Position numbers and translations under genes: made by a program. DNA of 64,000 nt, from NCBI GenBank assembly GCA_964017155.1, contig OZ024860.1:52373556-52437555 (forward strand). The letters run 5' to 3'. Within the stretch, counting starts at the first letter, position 1, and the number at the start of each line of letters is the position of its first letter. Below are positions 1-14,230 of the stretch, one piece after another. The stretch is from Oasisia sp. SBJ-2009 (Eukaryota > Annelida > Polychaeta > Sabellida > Siboglinidae). The notes under the pieces were generated by a model that was not told where the DNA came from, ran no database searches, and saw only the letters and a list, made by a program, of their open reading frames with translations.

Positions 1-1330
1 ATATAATGCAGCACTTGTTAGAAGTCAAGAAGTTTGTTTTTGCAAACATGACATTTGCACCAACCTAGGACAACATATGTAATTATTGTGAAATGCAGCC
101 AAAGTTGCCTTTGAGATAATCATTTCGGTAATTCCTGAACATGAATGGTGACGAAACCGGGTAAATGGGAGCCCTGTTATCAGAGCTGTGAATCGACAAT
201 GGCAGCCATAGTGCTTGTGCTGCTACCTCGAGTGCGTGGTATTCACTTTCTTCTCTACCTCCCCCCGGCTGGGGTGTACTGCTATTCAGTGCCTATCAAC
301 CAGAATTCATACGGATCTGTGTGCTGATAGCCGTGATAAGCTGGAGTGTTTACTGCAGCTATTAAAGTGCCACTCATTGTAACAATACTTTGCCTTCTGG
401 CATGGTTGCATGGTTGCGCCTCTGAGCTTGGTTTCTAAGGATATAGGCGCAATAGAAGTTAACTAATTATTATTATAGCAGTTTGTGTATATTCATTCAA
501 CTTCAAGGGGTATGTTTGCTAGTATTTTAGTTGTTGCATACATGTGTACTTGCTGCATGTGTGCATGTATTAGCTAGCAAGCATGCATGGATGCAAACTC
601 TTCTTGTCTGCATTTCCAAGAAGAGCTCAGAAGAGAAAAATACCTTAACTAAAACATGTCCTTTGTGTACTGTCCCATGCGTCACTCAATCTCGAGTCGT
701 GACATTTGTCAACACATTTCAAAAATCAATTCCCATGAAAGAATGTCCAGGTGCCAAGGTTGTTGGGTCATCCAGTCCACATTAACAACACTCCTGCATA
801 AATGCTGGGTTTTCATGAAACACACGTCTTTATAGCCACTTAGTAATTATGAAATTGGAGGTGAATAAGATTTGATTGATGGTAGTTGGTAGCCTTGGTA
901 GGCAACCGAGTACTGTTTTTAAGAGAGACATGTGAAAAAGACAAGTTTGGGAAGTATCGCAGACAGTTTAGTGGCACGCCGGGATGTATCCAGTGCCAAA
1001 TAATGTGTTTACTCACTTTACTGGGACTAAACCAGCTTTTCTGGAAGATTCTCCTCTAACATGACAGCACATTTGACATATTTTACAGGGAACCAATGCA
1101 TTTCCTTTTTATGTAGTACATTGCCATTTCCATTTGGTGAAACTGGAGCGCTAACAAATTGCCAGCAATCTGATGGATGATGGCAACTGCTGAGACCACT
1201 CTGTCTTGAGAGAGGGGGCTGTGGCTCAGACCCAGCCACCAAAGACCCCGTTCACACCGCTGGAATTCCCGCTGTGTGCGTACACCACCATCACAACTAC
1301 AAGTCACAATAGCTCACCCCGCACAGTTAC
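1..1330. other. No recognised gene
   Basis: Low-complexity-free DNA with stops in all frames and only two short open stretches (145-327 and 531-785). Neither shows a recognisable domain, and the second is rich in GCATG-type words. I see no repeat family here that recurs elsewhere in the window. Confidence 0.5.
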
Positions 1331-1339
1331 TGCATTACA

Positions 1340-2605
1340 AAATCATTCCATGGTGTCGTCGCCCCCAGCCAAGTAGGCGCGGTACGACCACCGGCCAATC
1401 ATATATGCGGCGCTACTCCGGCGGACCTACGCACCCACGTCGAGGAAATCCACCTTTTGATGGCTCTGCAAAAAGCCATTGGGCAAATCCCTACAGGTGC
1501 AATGGATAAGCACTCCCCACAGGAGAGGATCCAAGCGGAGTTTGGTTACAAGGCCAACTCAATGATCGCTGTACTGGAAGCAGTGTGTAAGTTGCTTAAA
1601 CAGCAAACCTTTGAAGATGTAGCGGACATCTTCGGACAGAGGCAGTGGTACCGCCGAAATTGTCATACTAATGCGGCACTTAGGGTGTTGCACGTATAAG
1701 TAGCCAGCGTAATGGGTCGCCCCATATTATCAGATGCGATTCAGGTCAGACCACCAAACCATCCGGTGGTGCTTGTCGTTGATGCTGGCAGAATAACCGG
1801 CCATCAAGCAAGAAACTTTCCGGGACTGTGTGGTTTTCGGGCAGCTTCCACGGGAGTTCCCGGAGCTCATTGCGCTTAATGCTCACTGTCATATACACAG
1901 GGGTGTAGATCAAACCCTGTTGTGGCATGGGAAAAGACCTCCTTGTGTGGAAAGGTCCAGCTACTGGCAGTAGTTGACAATCGGGTGATCCCCCAGGAAT
2001 GGCCGTGGCCTACCATGAGTGGGGTCACTGTGGGATACCGCACCACTGTTGTTAAAACCACATACGGCGTCCACCCTTGACTGGCGAAAACATCCACAGA
2101 GAACGCATGCGGCCAATTATCGGCAATAGCATACAGCGTCGACTGTTGTGCGATTCGACAACACAGAGCACCTCCCTTTCCGCCCATCCAGCGACGCCTG
2201 TTTTAAAGGCACATTGTCGTGGCAAAGGAATTGAGGAAGCCGCTAGTGCTGCATTTACGTGCAGGCAAAGGCTACCACACGTCAGCTCTCATGCGGAAGG
2301 CATTGACAATGCTGAAACAGAACACTTACCGTCAACGGCCAGCTACAACAACTGGAGTGGGATGTTCAAAGATACCGCGTTCGGTGTCACTGTAAACACG
2401 ATACGGATGCCAAGATATGTACATACAGCTCGCCAGATAGACCTTGGCCGTCTAGTGTTGGAAACAGATTCTCCCATGCTATCCCGGGCCAGTGGACATC
2501 CCTGATGTCGCAGGCCATGTCATCACCGTTGCGAAGTACCGCATTCTCCCCGCCTGGGATGTATTGCGCGTCGCTGCCCTCAATGCGAAAGCGTTCTATG
2601 GAGTA
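1340..2605 (+). pseudogene. TatD-like metal-dependent DNase pseudogene
   Basis: Several reading frames together give the landmarks of a TatD-family hydrolase. A metal-binding HxH motif (NAHCHIHRGVDQ) lies near 1,877-1,912. It is followed by TTYGVHP near 2,055-2,075, AKELRKPLVLHLRAGKGYH near 2,220-2,280, and LGRLVLETDSPML near 2,443-2,483. A typical tail (VAALNAKAF) follows near 2,570-2,600. The order and spacing match TatD proteins, which cleave DNA 3' ends using two metals. At least four frame changes and several stops separate the blocks, so the gene is dead. The stretch before it (about 1,400-1,700) is open for 80 codons and begins with a weak C..H...H zinc-finger-like pattern; whether it belonged to the same protein is inference. 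No intron signals were found, which suits a mobile or retrocopied origin. Confidence 0.72.
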
Positions 2606-2624
2606 TAGACCATAACGTATATAG

Positions 2625-2870
2625 TCATACCAACGTAGGAAATAACACACAATGAAGGTATAACCATTTCAATATAGGGTACAATCGTACTCATGTTAGG
2701 TATATTAATACACATGTAGCAATCATACCAATGTAGGGTATCATCATACCCACGTTCAGTATATTTATCACATCTGAGTTGTTAGACATATATGTATATA
2801 TTACAGTTTAGCCCGTTATATTTATAGGCGTAATTCGGATATAATTATACCCATGTTCATATATATTAAT
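2625..2870. repeat. Degenerate repeats with ATACC/GGTAT words
   Basis: A loose series of near-repeats containing CATACC, ACGT and GGTAT words occurs four to five times (for example near 2,627, 2,660, 2,725 and 2,745). The spacing is irregular. No coding sequence overlaps it. Confidence 0.4.
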
Positions 2871-3086
2871 GTTTCGCGTGGTTAGGCGGGACAACCCGCT
2901 AATTAATTTTGATTAAAAGACAATAGTTAGGTTTATTAGTTAGTACAAGCACCGTTTACGTAAGTTATTAGTTATTGCACAGCGGGATGTGAATCTTTTA
3001 ATATTGGGATGATTAGGATGTAGTTTTTTGGTAAACCCGGTAATGGGTAGCCCTTAAAATATAAGGGGAGGAGAGTGTCGTAGTTA

Positions 3087-3647
3087 GCAGCAACACCATC
3101 CAGCCAACCGGTCACGCCGCAGCCAACCAAGCGTGACCGCGGTGTAAAAGGCGCTGCACCCCGGCACACAGGGCTTGCCTCCGAACGACGAACACTCATC
3201 GCAAGCAAGACGCCGACACGACGAGAGCCATCGCCGCACTACATATTACAACGTATGTATTAATACACTACTTGTATATGATGCACGGCGACATTGGTGT
3301 CAGAAATGTTGAAAACCATGCCACGGAACTGGCGAAGAATTGTGCGACTTAAAAACTTAACACATTCGGCAATTAATGCACTAACTGTCACTTTGTGAAC
3401 TTAGTGTGCAACCGTTTGAAGGTTTTATGTGAACTAGAAACGCACAATTCCTTAGCTGCCCCTTGTTCCGTCCCTGACCACGTTACTGCATATTTATCGA
3501 GTTTCAACATTCAGAAAGTCTGTAGAAAACTAACTTTTGGATAAGTCCATACCAAAACGATTCGAACATTCTTGCAAATAAGAATATCAATAACTGTCAT
3601 AACACTGACTGTCATACCATACGCTCGTTCAACTATTATACATACGT
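3087..3647. repeat. Dispersed repeat family A, copy 1
   Basis: Closely matches 15,803-16,689: both begin with AACACCATCCAGCCAA and end with CGTTCAACTATTA. Inside is GACATTGGTGTCA (3,288-3,300), which looks like the LTR-end/primer-binding junction of Gypsy-type LTR elements, so the left part may be an LTR end with leader. That reading is inference. Copy 2 differs by many substitutions and by a 370-bp MITE insertion. In both copies a LINE ORF1 starts roughly 0.5-0.8 kb downstream. Confidence 0.75.
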
Positions 3648-4161
3648 GGCCAGACGGTCGACTGAATTACTGCGTGTTCGAGACGATGTCGACACTGATG
3701 TTTCCGACCACCGCGGTGACGTGGCAGGACGCGAGGACGTTGCGAAAGTAAAGATGGATGCGGGATACGACGCAGTGGCTACTCTGCCGGTGTCCGACAC
3801 GGCGGTATATGGCAGAGTATCAGAGCATGTAAACATCGTGAAGGTCCGTACAACCATAGCATGGCTGCCGAGCTAGACTGCGCACATCGCGGGTCGGGCA
3901 GACACTTGCCGACATTTTAATGCATTAGTGAATTGAATAAGGTTATTGCGTTGAAGAGATACTGAGGCGACCGCCTGCCAGACATTGCGAGCTTCTGGTG
4001 AGTTTTTTTATCTGCTGTATTGTTTCAGTCATTCTAGTCAACTAATTCCATCTGACCACTCTTAAGATTGGGCGATAATTGATTACATCTGAGTCAGACC
4101 GAGCAAGTGACCAACCAACCGTTTCAGTCTGACTGTCAACTTTATTGCGTAACGCAACACC

Positions 4162-4806
4162 ATGCCTAATGCCAAGCCAAGGAAGGGCAGCAGCAACGCT
4201 GAAGAGGACTCGCAGGCCACCTTCGCCCTGCGAGTACTAGAGATGCTTGGGGACACGGAAATGTTGTCCAAAATAAAAAGTGCCCTTTATCCAGACGCCC
4301 TAATGGCAGAGTTAAAGGTATTTAGAGAGGAGATCACTCAATTGCACAGTGTAGTTGATGAAAAAGACAGAGTGATTCGTAAACGGAACAATAGGGTCAA
4401 CATTCTTGAGGCAAGCGTCGATGCTACCGAGCAGTATGGTCGCCGTGCAAATCTGCACATTCAGCGGGTTGTAGAGTCGGGCACCAGGCGAAAATGCTTT
4501 CGCCAAAGTGCTGGAAGTCATCAACAGCACGATGTTACTGCGCCCACCGCTGAACGACGTAGACGTCGAGCGCTGCCATCGACTGGGACGCCAGACAGAA
4601 CTCACACGTCCGAGGACAATGATCGTATGGTTCAAATCGGAAAACAAAACTATGCGTCTATAAATGCACGGGGACAATTGAAGACCTTCAAAAAGACGAA
4701 CGAAATATCCAGTACAACGCGACTACATCAACGAAGACCTCACCAAGCGAGGATCGTTGATGGCTTACGAAAACTACGAGCTTCAAAGAAGATAGCGGAC
4801 TGCTGA
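4162..4806 (+). pseudogene. LINE ORF1 remnant (coiled coil + RNA-binding)
   Basis: The open frame starts at ATG 4,162 in a good context (CACCATG). It encodes an N-terminal basic segment, then a predicted coiled coil (about residues 40-100). YGRRANLHIQ follows, where LINE ORF1 proteins enter their RRM-like domain. After residue about 112 the family motifs continue in another frame: ENAFAKVLEVINST and VDVERCHRLGR near 4,490-4,590, then a basic segment resembling the conserved IxVxF block. One frameshift near 4,480 therefore breaks it. No ORF2 follows; the element is cut before a TATG microsatellite. It differs greatly in sequence from the ORF1 at 17,444. Confidence 0.7.
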
Positions 4807-5070
4807 ACATACAACGGCCACGATGTCATTAAATACAACAACAATTTAATCACTCGAATTAATTCACCTCAGCAACTTAAAGTATATTAACTCTTCATAC
4901 ACTGGTTAACTAACATATGTAGATTGTCACATAGGCAATGCTATATGCTTTTTATACCATATACACTTGATGTCACACGAAGCACATGATAGATGCATCA
5001 TTACAACGTCGACGAATATTATTGTGTTACATTCCTGATGTCGAATATGATGTCACACTATACCATTACA

Positions 5071-5330
5071 TGTATGTATGTATGTATGTATGTATGTATG
5101 TATGTATGTATGTATGTATGTATGTATGTATGTATGTATGTATGTATGTATGTATGTATGTATGTATGTATGTATGTGTGTATGTGTGTATGTGTGTATG
5201 TGTGTATGTGTGTATGTGTGTATGTGTGTATGTGTGTATGTGTGTATGCGTGTATGCGTGTATGCGTGTATGCGTGCATGCGTGCATGCGTGCATGCGTG
5301 CATGCGTGCATGCGCGCATGCACGCATGTA
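5071..5330. repeat. TATG microsatellite with ordered variants
   Basis: About 260 bp of tetranucleotide repeat. It is pure TATG to about 5,176, then TATGTGTG to about 5,245, TATGCGTG to about 5,275, and CATGCGTG to the end. Open frames across it on both strands are repeat artefacts. Confidence 0.97.
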
Positions 5331-5389
5331 TGTAAACTTAGTACGTACATATATAATTACTGTATAAGTAACTATAAAGACGAATATGT

Positions 5390-5436
5390 ATAGGGATTAA
5401 TTGAAACTCCTACCAGGAGTTTAAATGGATCCCTAT
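5390..5436. repeat. Imperfect palindrome
   Basis: Inner 8-bp stem AAACTCCT (5,404-5,411) and AGGAGTTT (5,415-5,422) with a 3-nt loop. An outer 8-bp stem is formed by ATAGGGAT (5,390-5,397) and ATCCCTAT (5,429-5,436). Function unknown. Confidence 0.7.
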
Positions 5437-5935
5437 GCACTACGATATATTGTATCCAATTAAAACCAACTCAATGAGCCAACGAGACATGCACATAACT
5501 AACGAGTATGTAACAATTCATGGCTAAATTATGTGATGCCCGTCATCCGAAGGATTTATAAAACTAGTCGCTACCTCAAACGCATTCTTTAATGATAGTG
5601 TATATTATTTACTCATCTAGATAATGGATGTGTCATGTGTTTATGGCAATACAAATATTTTTATTCAAAGTAGGATTACCTGTGGTTCTCTCTCCTGCTA
5701 TCGTATATGTGGTACTAAGGCCAAATCAGGTCACCATCAATGGCATGACACATCATCAATTACTTAGAAAAGCCGCAAACGTCATAAAGTTACAATGATT
5801 GTGTATATAGTTCAATGTAGATGGTCAGTGGTCAAGAATGCTGCCTTAGAAAGTTATTAGTAGGAATCCAAATAAAACAAGTCAAAATCGCTGATTGATA
5901 TTTGATTCAATACACGTTCTTGTAATTGAAAACAA
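5437..5935. other. No recognised gene
   Basis: AT-rich sequence with stops in all frames; nothing recognised. Confidence 0.5.
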
Positions 5936-5939
5936 ATGG

Positions 5940-6200
5940 TTTGATATGCCAGGGAGCTATAGAAAATTGAGCAATATTTTTAAACGGATTTCAAATTAGA
6001 AGAAGGCATATTCCAAACAAGAGGTGCTGCTACACAAAACGTCATTACAATGTTAATATTTACTCTTACTGGCTTTTCTCTGTACTCTTTAAGTAGCATA
6101 TGCTCAGTTCATTTGACCAGTTTGTCTAAATATCGTCTTGCAAAATGTGTGCATCTCTACAAACTATTCTCAAAGTTTCGTATCAATACTTTGCTAGCTA
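5940..6200 (-). pseudogene. LINE ORF2 C-terminal scrap, minus strand
   Basis: On the minus strand, AAPLVWNMPSSNLKSV can be read near 6,035-5,990. This matches the WN-x-LP block near the end of CR1/L2/Jockey-type ORF2 proteins. The same DNA aligns by eye with 15,215-15,480, where the tail is better preserved. Stops interrupt the rest. Only the 3' end is present, as expected of 5'-truncated LINE insertions. Confidence 0.55.
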
Positions 6201-7090
6201 GATATATTACCATCCGTATCTAACACAATTAACATAGGTACTAACATTCGCTCCTGTAGCATCTGCTCCAAAACCATTACCACTTTGAAATGTCTCGCTT
6301 GTTCTTTTCTCTATTTTTTCTCCGTCCGCCATATTGATATTCAACTTATCATACCTTATCCATACTCTGGGCCTTTAGCTTATGTAACAATCTTAGATAT
6401 AGCAATTTATCAAAACGCGTTTGGAATATCTAAGTAAACACCCACCGATGACGCACCATCCGTTCAATTTGAAATCCTTAATGAGATACATTAATTTGAA
6501 AAGACCCAGGTTGTAATAATGTGAGAGAATCTGAAGTTTAAATGTCTATGAATTCCATTAGCAGTTTTTGGGTGGATGTGAAAAACAAATATTTATTTTA
6601 TATAATTACTTCTCGACATTGACATGATTTGTATGATGAAAATGTTGGTTAATGCAGACCACGAATATATACGTAGTATGATGAGTGTCATCATCATGAG
6701 ATACGGGTTTGAAATTGCGAACTTGCAAACGTATGGTAACTATATAGGTATTCAAATACAGGCACTAGGTACAGTTACACTGGGAAAAGAAATTCCCCGT
6801 AAATACTCGATAAGACCTGGCGCTCTAAATTGGCTCAGTATTTTGTTAAAGCAGGTCAAACAAGGACACCAGGAAATGGCGTTTATTGAAAAGTGCTCCA
6901 TTCCACAAGCGTTGTAGAAATACAATGAACGTATATTGTATCTCCAATAAACATATGTATAGCATAATAGTTGTGAATTGGTCCAGTGTCTGGGGAGTGA
7001 ACAAAGCTATTGTCTATGTTAGCCTTGTAAGACTACCTACACAACCTACACACATATGTGTTTAATTCAGATAAATGGTCAAAGTTCCTC
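6201..7090. other. No recognised gene; one short ORF
   Basis: AT-rich. A 97-codon frame at 6,624-6,917 (+) has no recognisable motif, no good start context and no paralogue in the window, so I do not call it a gene. Confidence 0.4.

Positions 7091-7091
<1 letters not shown>

Positions 7092-7149
<58 letters not shown>
7092..7149. repeat. (TA)n microsatellite
   Basis: Uninterrupted TA dinucleotide tract of about 58 bp. Confidence 0.98.
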
Positions 7150-7153
<4 letters not shown>

Positions 7154-7323
7154 CATAATAGAAAAATTCAATATATATACAGGGTTCCATTGAAAAATAA
7201 AACATCTGGCATCCCAAATTGAGTATGGATGTACTCAATTCAGTAATTTGTTTAGATATTTGGTAAGCAATCACATAACAAACCGCAACAATTCTGTGAC
7301 TTATTTATCATACTGGTATAAAG

Positions 7324-7463
<140 letters not shown>

Positions 7464-7824
7464 GAGCGAACACGCACAAACATACCCACACACGCACGCA
7501 CATTAACATGTAAACAAACGACACACGCGCGCTCACGCATACACTATAAGAAAGATCACAATTTCAACAACACTCTCCATTAGGAATGTAGGGGAATGAC
7601 TCATACACACTCACACACACGTTGCCCATTGCAAAAATAACATTCGAGTGAAGTTTCAGCCATCCGCCTAAATTATTGGAATACACATGTGTAAAATATA
7701 ATCGATACTATTCCTGTGGTACATGTGAAAAGCTGCTTGCAATTTCGTTCGACGAATGGAAATGTAACGGTTGTTTACAACACCGTCACGGTTTATTGCG
7801 CACGTCCTTTTTCTCAACAGTGTC

Positions 7825-7828
<4 letters not shown>

Positions 7829-7905
<77 letters not shown>

Positions 7906-7925
7906 TACATATATATATACGTGTG
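7829..7925. repeat. (TA)n microsatellite
   Basis: TA tract of about 70 bp followed by degenerate ATATACAT units. Confidence 0.97.
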
Positions 7926-8224
7926 TGTATGTAGAGAGATATGTATTTCATAATGACGATGAAGATAATGAGTCACTAAAATGGGCATAGAAACTTCCAG
8001 CAAAACACACAGCCTCCTCTTTACGTACCACGATTTCCCGCTCTATACGTACCACTCCATCGGAACTGCATATTGCAGTAGTAGCCCCCACGCCACCCCG
8101 TGAACGCGACCCCGTAAACGATAACGCGATGACCTCGTATACCAATTCTCACATTGTGTGTGGGTCACCCTAGATACCCATGCTCCAGTTGGTTGCCAAC
8201 TAGAAGATCCAAGAAAACCAAGCC

Positions 8225-8705
8225 ATGATTCCATGACGAAACGTTGTGTTTGAGGCGAAAGCGACGTGCACTTCTGTCGAGAGGAAGTGGCGCCTATCCG
8301 GACTCGAAATCGACAACCAGAACTACTCGTTGCAAGTAAACGACGTCAAAAAACACATCTGAAACACAAACGTCGCTAACTACGGTGCAGCACGGAACTT
8401 CGTCTGAACAACGCTGACCCAAAAACAACATTCTGAGTGTTACATTCCCTAACCGAAAACAGGTACCGGAAATTGCCTGATCGCCAGGACGATGATATAT
8501 TGTGCGATGACTTCGCTGAGTTCTTTAAAGAAAAGATCCAGAAAATCGTTGGTGTGAAAAGTGACAACAGAAGCTATCGTGATGTCAACCGTGCCTGCTG
8601 CTCCACCTGTATTGACAGGTCTAAAGAATCTATGTTCAACTGACGCTGAAGAGCTGCAAGCCATCACCAAGTCTAGACCAGCGAAATGCTGTCCACTTTA
8701 AGTGC
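8225..8705 (+). pseudogene. LINE ORF2 linker region fragment
   Basis: Frame-jumping translation gives ERKWRLSGLEIDNQNYSLQV (about 8,281-8,340). This matches the ERxWRxTxLExD..Y block between endonuclease and RT in CR1/L2/Rex-like ORF2 proteins. Then KLPDRQDDDILCDDFAEFF and KIQKI (about 8,473-8,555) match the LaxxFaxFFxxKI block. AEELQAITKSRPAKCCPL (about 8,650-8,700) matches the stretch just before RT motif 1, where the fragment stops abruptly. No catalytic domain is present. Stops and at least two frameshifts make it dead. The same blocks appear in the LINE at 28,007-29,855. Confidence 0.68.
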
Positions 8706-8849
8706 TATATATATATATGGCTATATGGCTACTTAAACTGCTTTAACCACTACGCTACTATTGTAAATGCGTCACTAAACAGATTTGTAGCAAGATTTAA
8801 CAAGATTGCCACGTAGAGAAACAACGCCAGATGGCAGGTGGACAATGAA

Positions 8850-9480
8850 GCCGTTTGGCTTATCGAAAGTCCAGCATATCTATCTATGTATACACCGCCC
8901 GTCTTAGGTATATGTCGATTTTATGTCTAAATATATTAGCACTAGTAGCACCTACACGGTCAGCTGATAATATGTTCTATTTGTTTACTATTCTTTGTGA
9001 AAATGAAAATGTTCTAATATCTAGTCTACACTGCTTCTTTGCTAATGTAATTACATGTCTTCTAGTCCTTCTCTCTTCCTTGACCGTGAAAAAGTATTTC
9101 TGTCAATATTTAAAAAACCTCAACTTGATCTCCTCTCAATCTTCTGGTTTCTAGTATTGTTAGACCACATTCTTTAGACGCATTTCGTAACTAATATTCC
9201 TGAGTTTTTGCATCATTCATCATTTGTGTTGCTCTCCTTTGCACTATTTCTAGCATATCAATATCGTTCTTGCGATATGGCCTCCGTGCTTGTGTACAGT
9301 ATTCTAAATGAGGCCTAACTATTGTTTTATACAGCGGTATTGTTAGGGTTTTTTGTACACTATATTTCGCCTAATTACTCGAAGAATTTGGTTTCCCTTC
9401 GTTGCTGCAATTCCACACTGCTCAGATACCTTCATGTCAGCACTAATAGTTAACCCTAAGTCCTTTTCCTTTAAGTCCTT
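8850..9480 (-). pseudogene. LINE RT thumb/C-terminal fragment, minus strand
   Basis: Read on the minus strand from about 9,475: EKDLGLTISADMKVSEQCG, then ATKGNQILRVIRRN. RPHLEYC-like and QRRAT-like blocks follow in shifted frames. Then come LRNISYEMRLKECGLTILE, TRRLRGDQVEVF and, at the end, DRVGATSANIFRHKIDIYL (about 8,955-8,890). These are the ordered conserved blocks after the RT palm in a common LINE type of invertebrates and fish. It faces the opposite way to the fragment at 8,225, so it is a separate insertion. Several stops and frameshifts are visible. Confidence 0.75.
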
Positions 9481-9582
9481 CCCTGTTGTGAAATGTCAGG
9501 CCACACAAACGACAACGCCTAATATTGTGGGAAATGTCTACAATAAGCAGTCTTCACAGGCTACTGCTCAACGTGTGCTGTA

Positions 9583-12368
<2,786 letters not shown>

Positions 12369-12439
12369 TCTGACTGTAGCAACACTTGTTCACACAGTGA
12401 CTTGTGCACTGCGTATTGGATTGTCATGTTTTTTTGTTA

Positions 12440-12605
12440 TATATGTTGTGTTCTACTTTTACTTCTACTTCTACCTCAATTACGTTTAGAAAGTAGTGTT
12501 ACTTTTTACTGAAGTAGATTTTGTACAAGTTACTTTTACTTCTACTCAAGTAGTTTTGAAGAGGCTTACCTTTTCTCCTACTCAAATACAAAATAAAAAG
12601 TAGTT
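12440..12605 (+). repeat. hAT 3' subterminal ACTTTTACT repeats
   Basis: Repeated words TACTTTTACTTCTACT and TACTCAAGTAG, ending about 230 bp after the transposase stop. Subterminal arrays of this type are common in hAT elements, so this is probably the 3' end of the element. The exact TIR and target duplication could not be fixed. Confidence 0.5.
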
Positions 12606-12616
12606 CAGTCAGGAGA

Positions 12617-12826
12617 GGACACAAGTCACTTGGTTGCACGTCACCTAAAACTAATGATATCTCGTGTGGAGGCTATGGTCATGCAACCATTGACTGTCCT
12701 AACTGTCATGCATTGTCACGGAAACAAAGACGTCGTAGGAGTGACCCATGCGCACTTGACGGCGGTGGTAGCCACTCCACGGGAACACCGGGCTCTACTA
12801 GTGACGGAGGCTGCGACCATTTATGA
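12617..12826 (+). pseudogene. Gag-like zinc-knuckle fragment
   Basis: A 69-codon frame reads GHKSLGC then ISCGGYGHATIDCPNCHA, i.e. the remains of two CCHC-type knuckles, followed by a basic KQRRRR patch and a Gly/Ser-rich tail before TGA. It begins without a start codon just after the hAT 3' end. This resembles the nucleocapsid part of a retroelement Gag. The first Cys residues of each knuckle are missing. Same-frame coding resumes at 12,992 after stops. Confidence 0.5.
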
Positions 12827-12991
12827 CTTGGTTGTTCCAACCATCGTACATCGACATATAGGCATCGACGTCTTAGGCGTGAACCAAAAGCACGCGAGCG
12901 CGGTGAGCACTACTCTACCGCGGCAGTTGTATGTACGAGTGACCCAGGACAACATCACGGATCTACATGTCGGCAAACGACACTAAACGCA

Positions 12992-13363
12992 TTGACGTCT
13001 CCTGATGCGTTTATGAAATCTGACCAGTGTACGTGTCAAAATGCGCCAAACGACGCTGATCTCAGCATCGTAGGCATTGTCAGTATCGATGAAAATGCAT
13101 GCATCCACTCGGAGGATGGTATCCACGAAAGCTTACCTATGCATATATCTGACATGACTGATGTTGCGCCACCTGGCGTTGCTATAAAGGCCATAACATC
13201 ACATTGTACCGTCTCAAATCAACATATTGCTCATGATTCGGTGACAGTTGCACATTGCACGGTATCACATAACTACATTGTACCAGATTTAGTGACAGCT
13301 GTTCATTGCACAGTATCACACCAGTACATTGCACCGGACATAGTGTCGAGCCTACGGACATAA
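12992..13363 (+). pseudogene. Unrecognised ORF with 17-residue repeats
   Basis: Open for 123 codons. The C-terminal half consists of three 17-residue repeats of the form HCTVSxxYIxPDxVT. There is no domain match I recognise. It lies in the same frame as the zinc-knuckle fragment upstream and the first ankyrin-like block downstream, so all three may derive from one ORF; that is inference. Cys residues recur once per repeat. Confidence 0.35.
13200..13350 (+). repeat. Three 51-bp tandem repeats
   Basis: Units at 13,200-13,250, 13,251-13,301 and 13,302-13,350, about 70-80 percent alike by eye. Their length is divisible by three, so the reading frame is kept. Confidence 0.8.
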
Positions 13364-13429
13364 GTCCCATTGCTTACCACACACTAAGTGGCCCAGCCAG
13401 TGCGACGTTGAAACCACTAACACCCCCAG

Positions 13430-14230
13430 ATGTTCGATCCCACACAATACGTACTGTGCCTAGCGATGCATTTACACCGGCTGCCATTTCCGGCAGCGAA
13501 CAAGTTGTTGCTTTCCAATGAGCGCGCCAACATTAATGCGCATGACAATAAGGGTCAGACATGCTTACACTGGACGGGGAATTGTGGTATGACGCGCTTG
13601 GCTGAATTACTACTGTGACGGGCCGACATTCATATAGATGTACTTGATGACAACGGCGACACGGCAACGATCCTGGCGGCGAAGATGAACGACGCGTCTG
13701 TCGCCATACTGATGCTTGGAGCTGGACGTTGTCGGCGAACTTGGGCAAATGTTAGCAGAGAGGGCCGACGTGCACGAGATGATGAAGAACACAGCGCCAC
13801 TTCTGTCACTGGACACGATGAGCGCCACCGACGCAGAGGGCAACACTCCGCTATTGTGCAATATCATCCACCACCTTTACTGCGTTATGTTCTTCCTGTT
13901 GCAGAGCTGTGTCGCCTTGACGTACCTGTGTTCAGGGAGGGAGGCCGTCGACCTCTACACTGCGTGTACGATTCCCACCGTTGTAAAGGAGCTGACGTAC
14001 CTCATGTCATCGCTGTTGGCCGGCTGATGCACGCCGGTGACGCAAATGCTATATCCGCCGAAAGTGTGACCGCCCTTAGTTACACGCGTGATCATCCCAG
14101 CAAGTACAGCAGATACGTTGACCGCAATTTGTCGAATGCGGACGGCAAGGGTCACTTAACTGTGATTGCAGCGTACCACCGACAAGTTGCGAACGTTATT
14201 GTTCCGTGGTGCTTACTCGGACAATATCAT
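13430..14230 (+). pseudogene. Ankyrin-repeat-like pseudogene
   Basis: Ankyrin-like helices can be read in two frames. Blocks are ANINAHDNKGQTCLHW with LAELLL (about 13,530-13,618), IDVLDDNGDTATILAAKMND (about 13,635-13,695), DAEGNTPLL (about 13,830), and NADGKGHLTVIAAYHRQVAN (about 14,135-14,195). The spacing near 33 residues and the x-G-x-T/A-x-L-x-A pattern fit degenerate ankyrin repeats. A stop at 13,616 and frame changes near 13,720 and 14,000 break it. What protein it came from is unknown. It sits downstream of a Gag-like zinc knuckle and may be cargo of a retroelement. Confidence 0.55.

Noticed and set aside
531..785. 84-codon ORF with Cys-rich start
   Set aside because: No motif, weak start context, and no support from any second copy.
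5053..5393. Long open frames with Tyr-Val-Cys-Met type repeats on both strands
   Set aside because: They are translations of the TATG microsatellite and open in nearly all frames.
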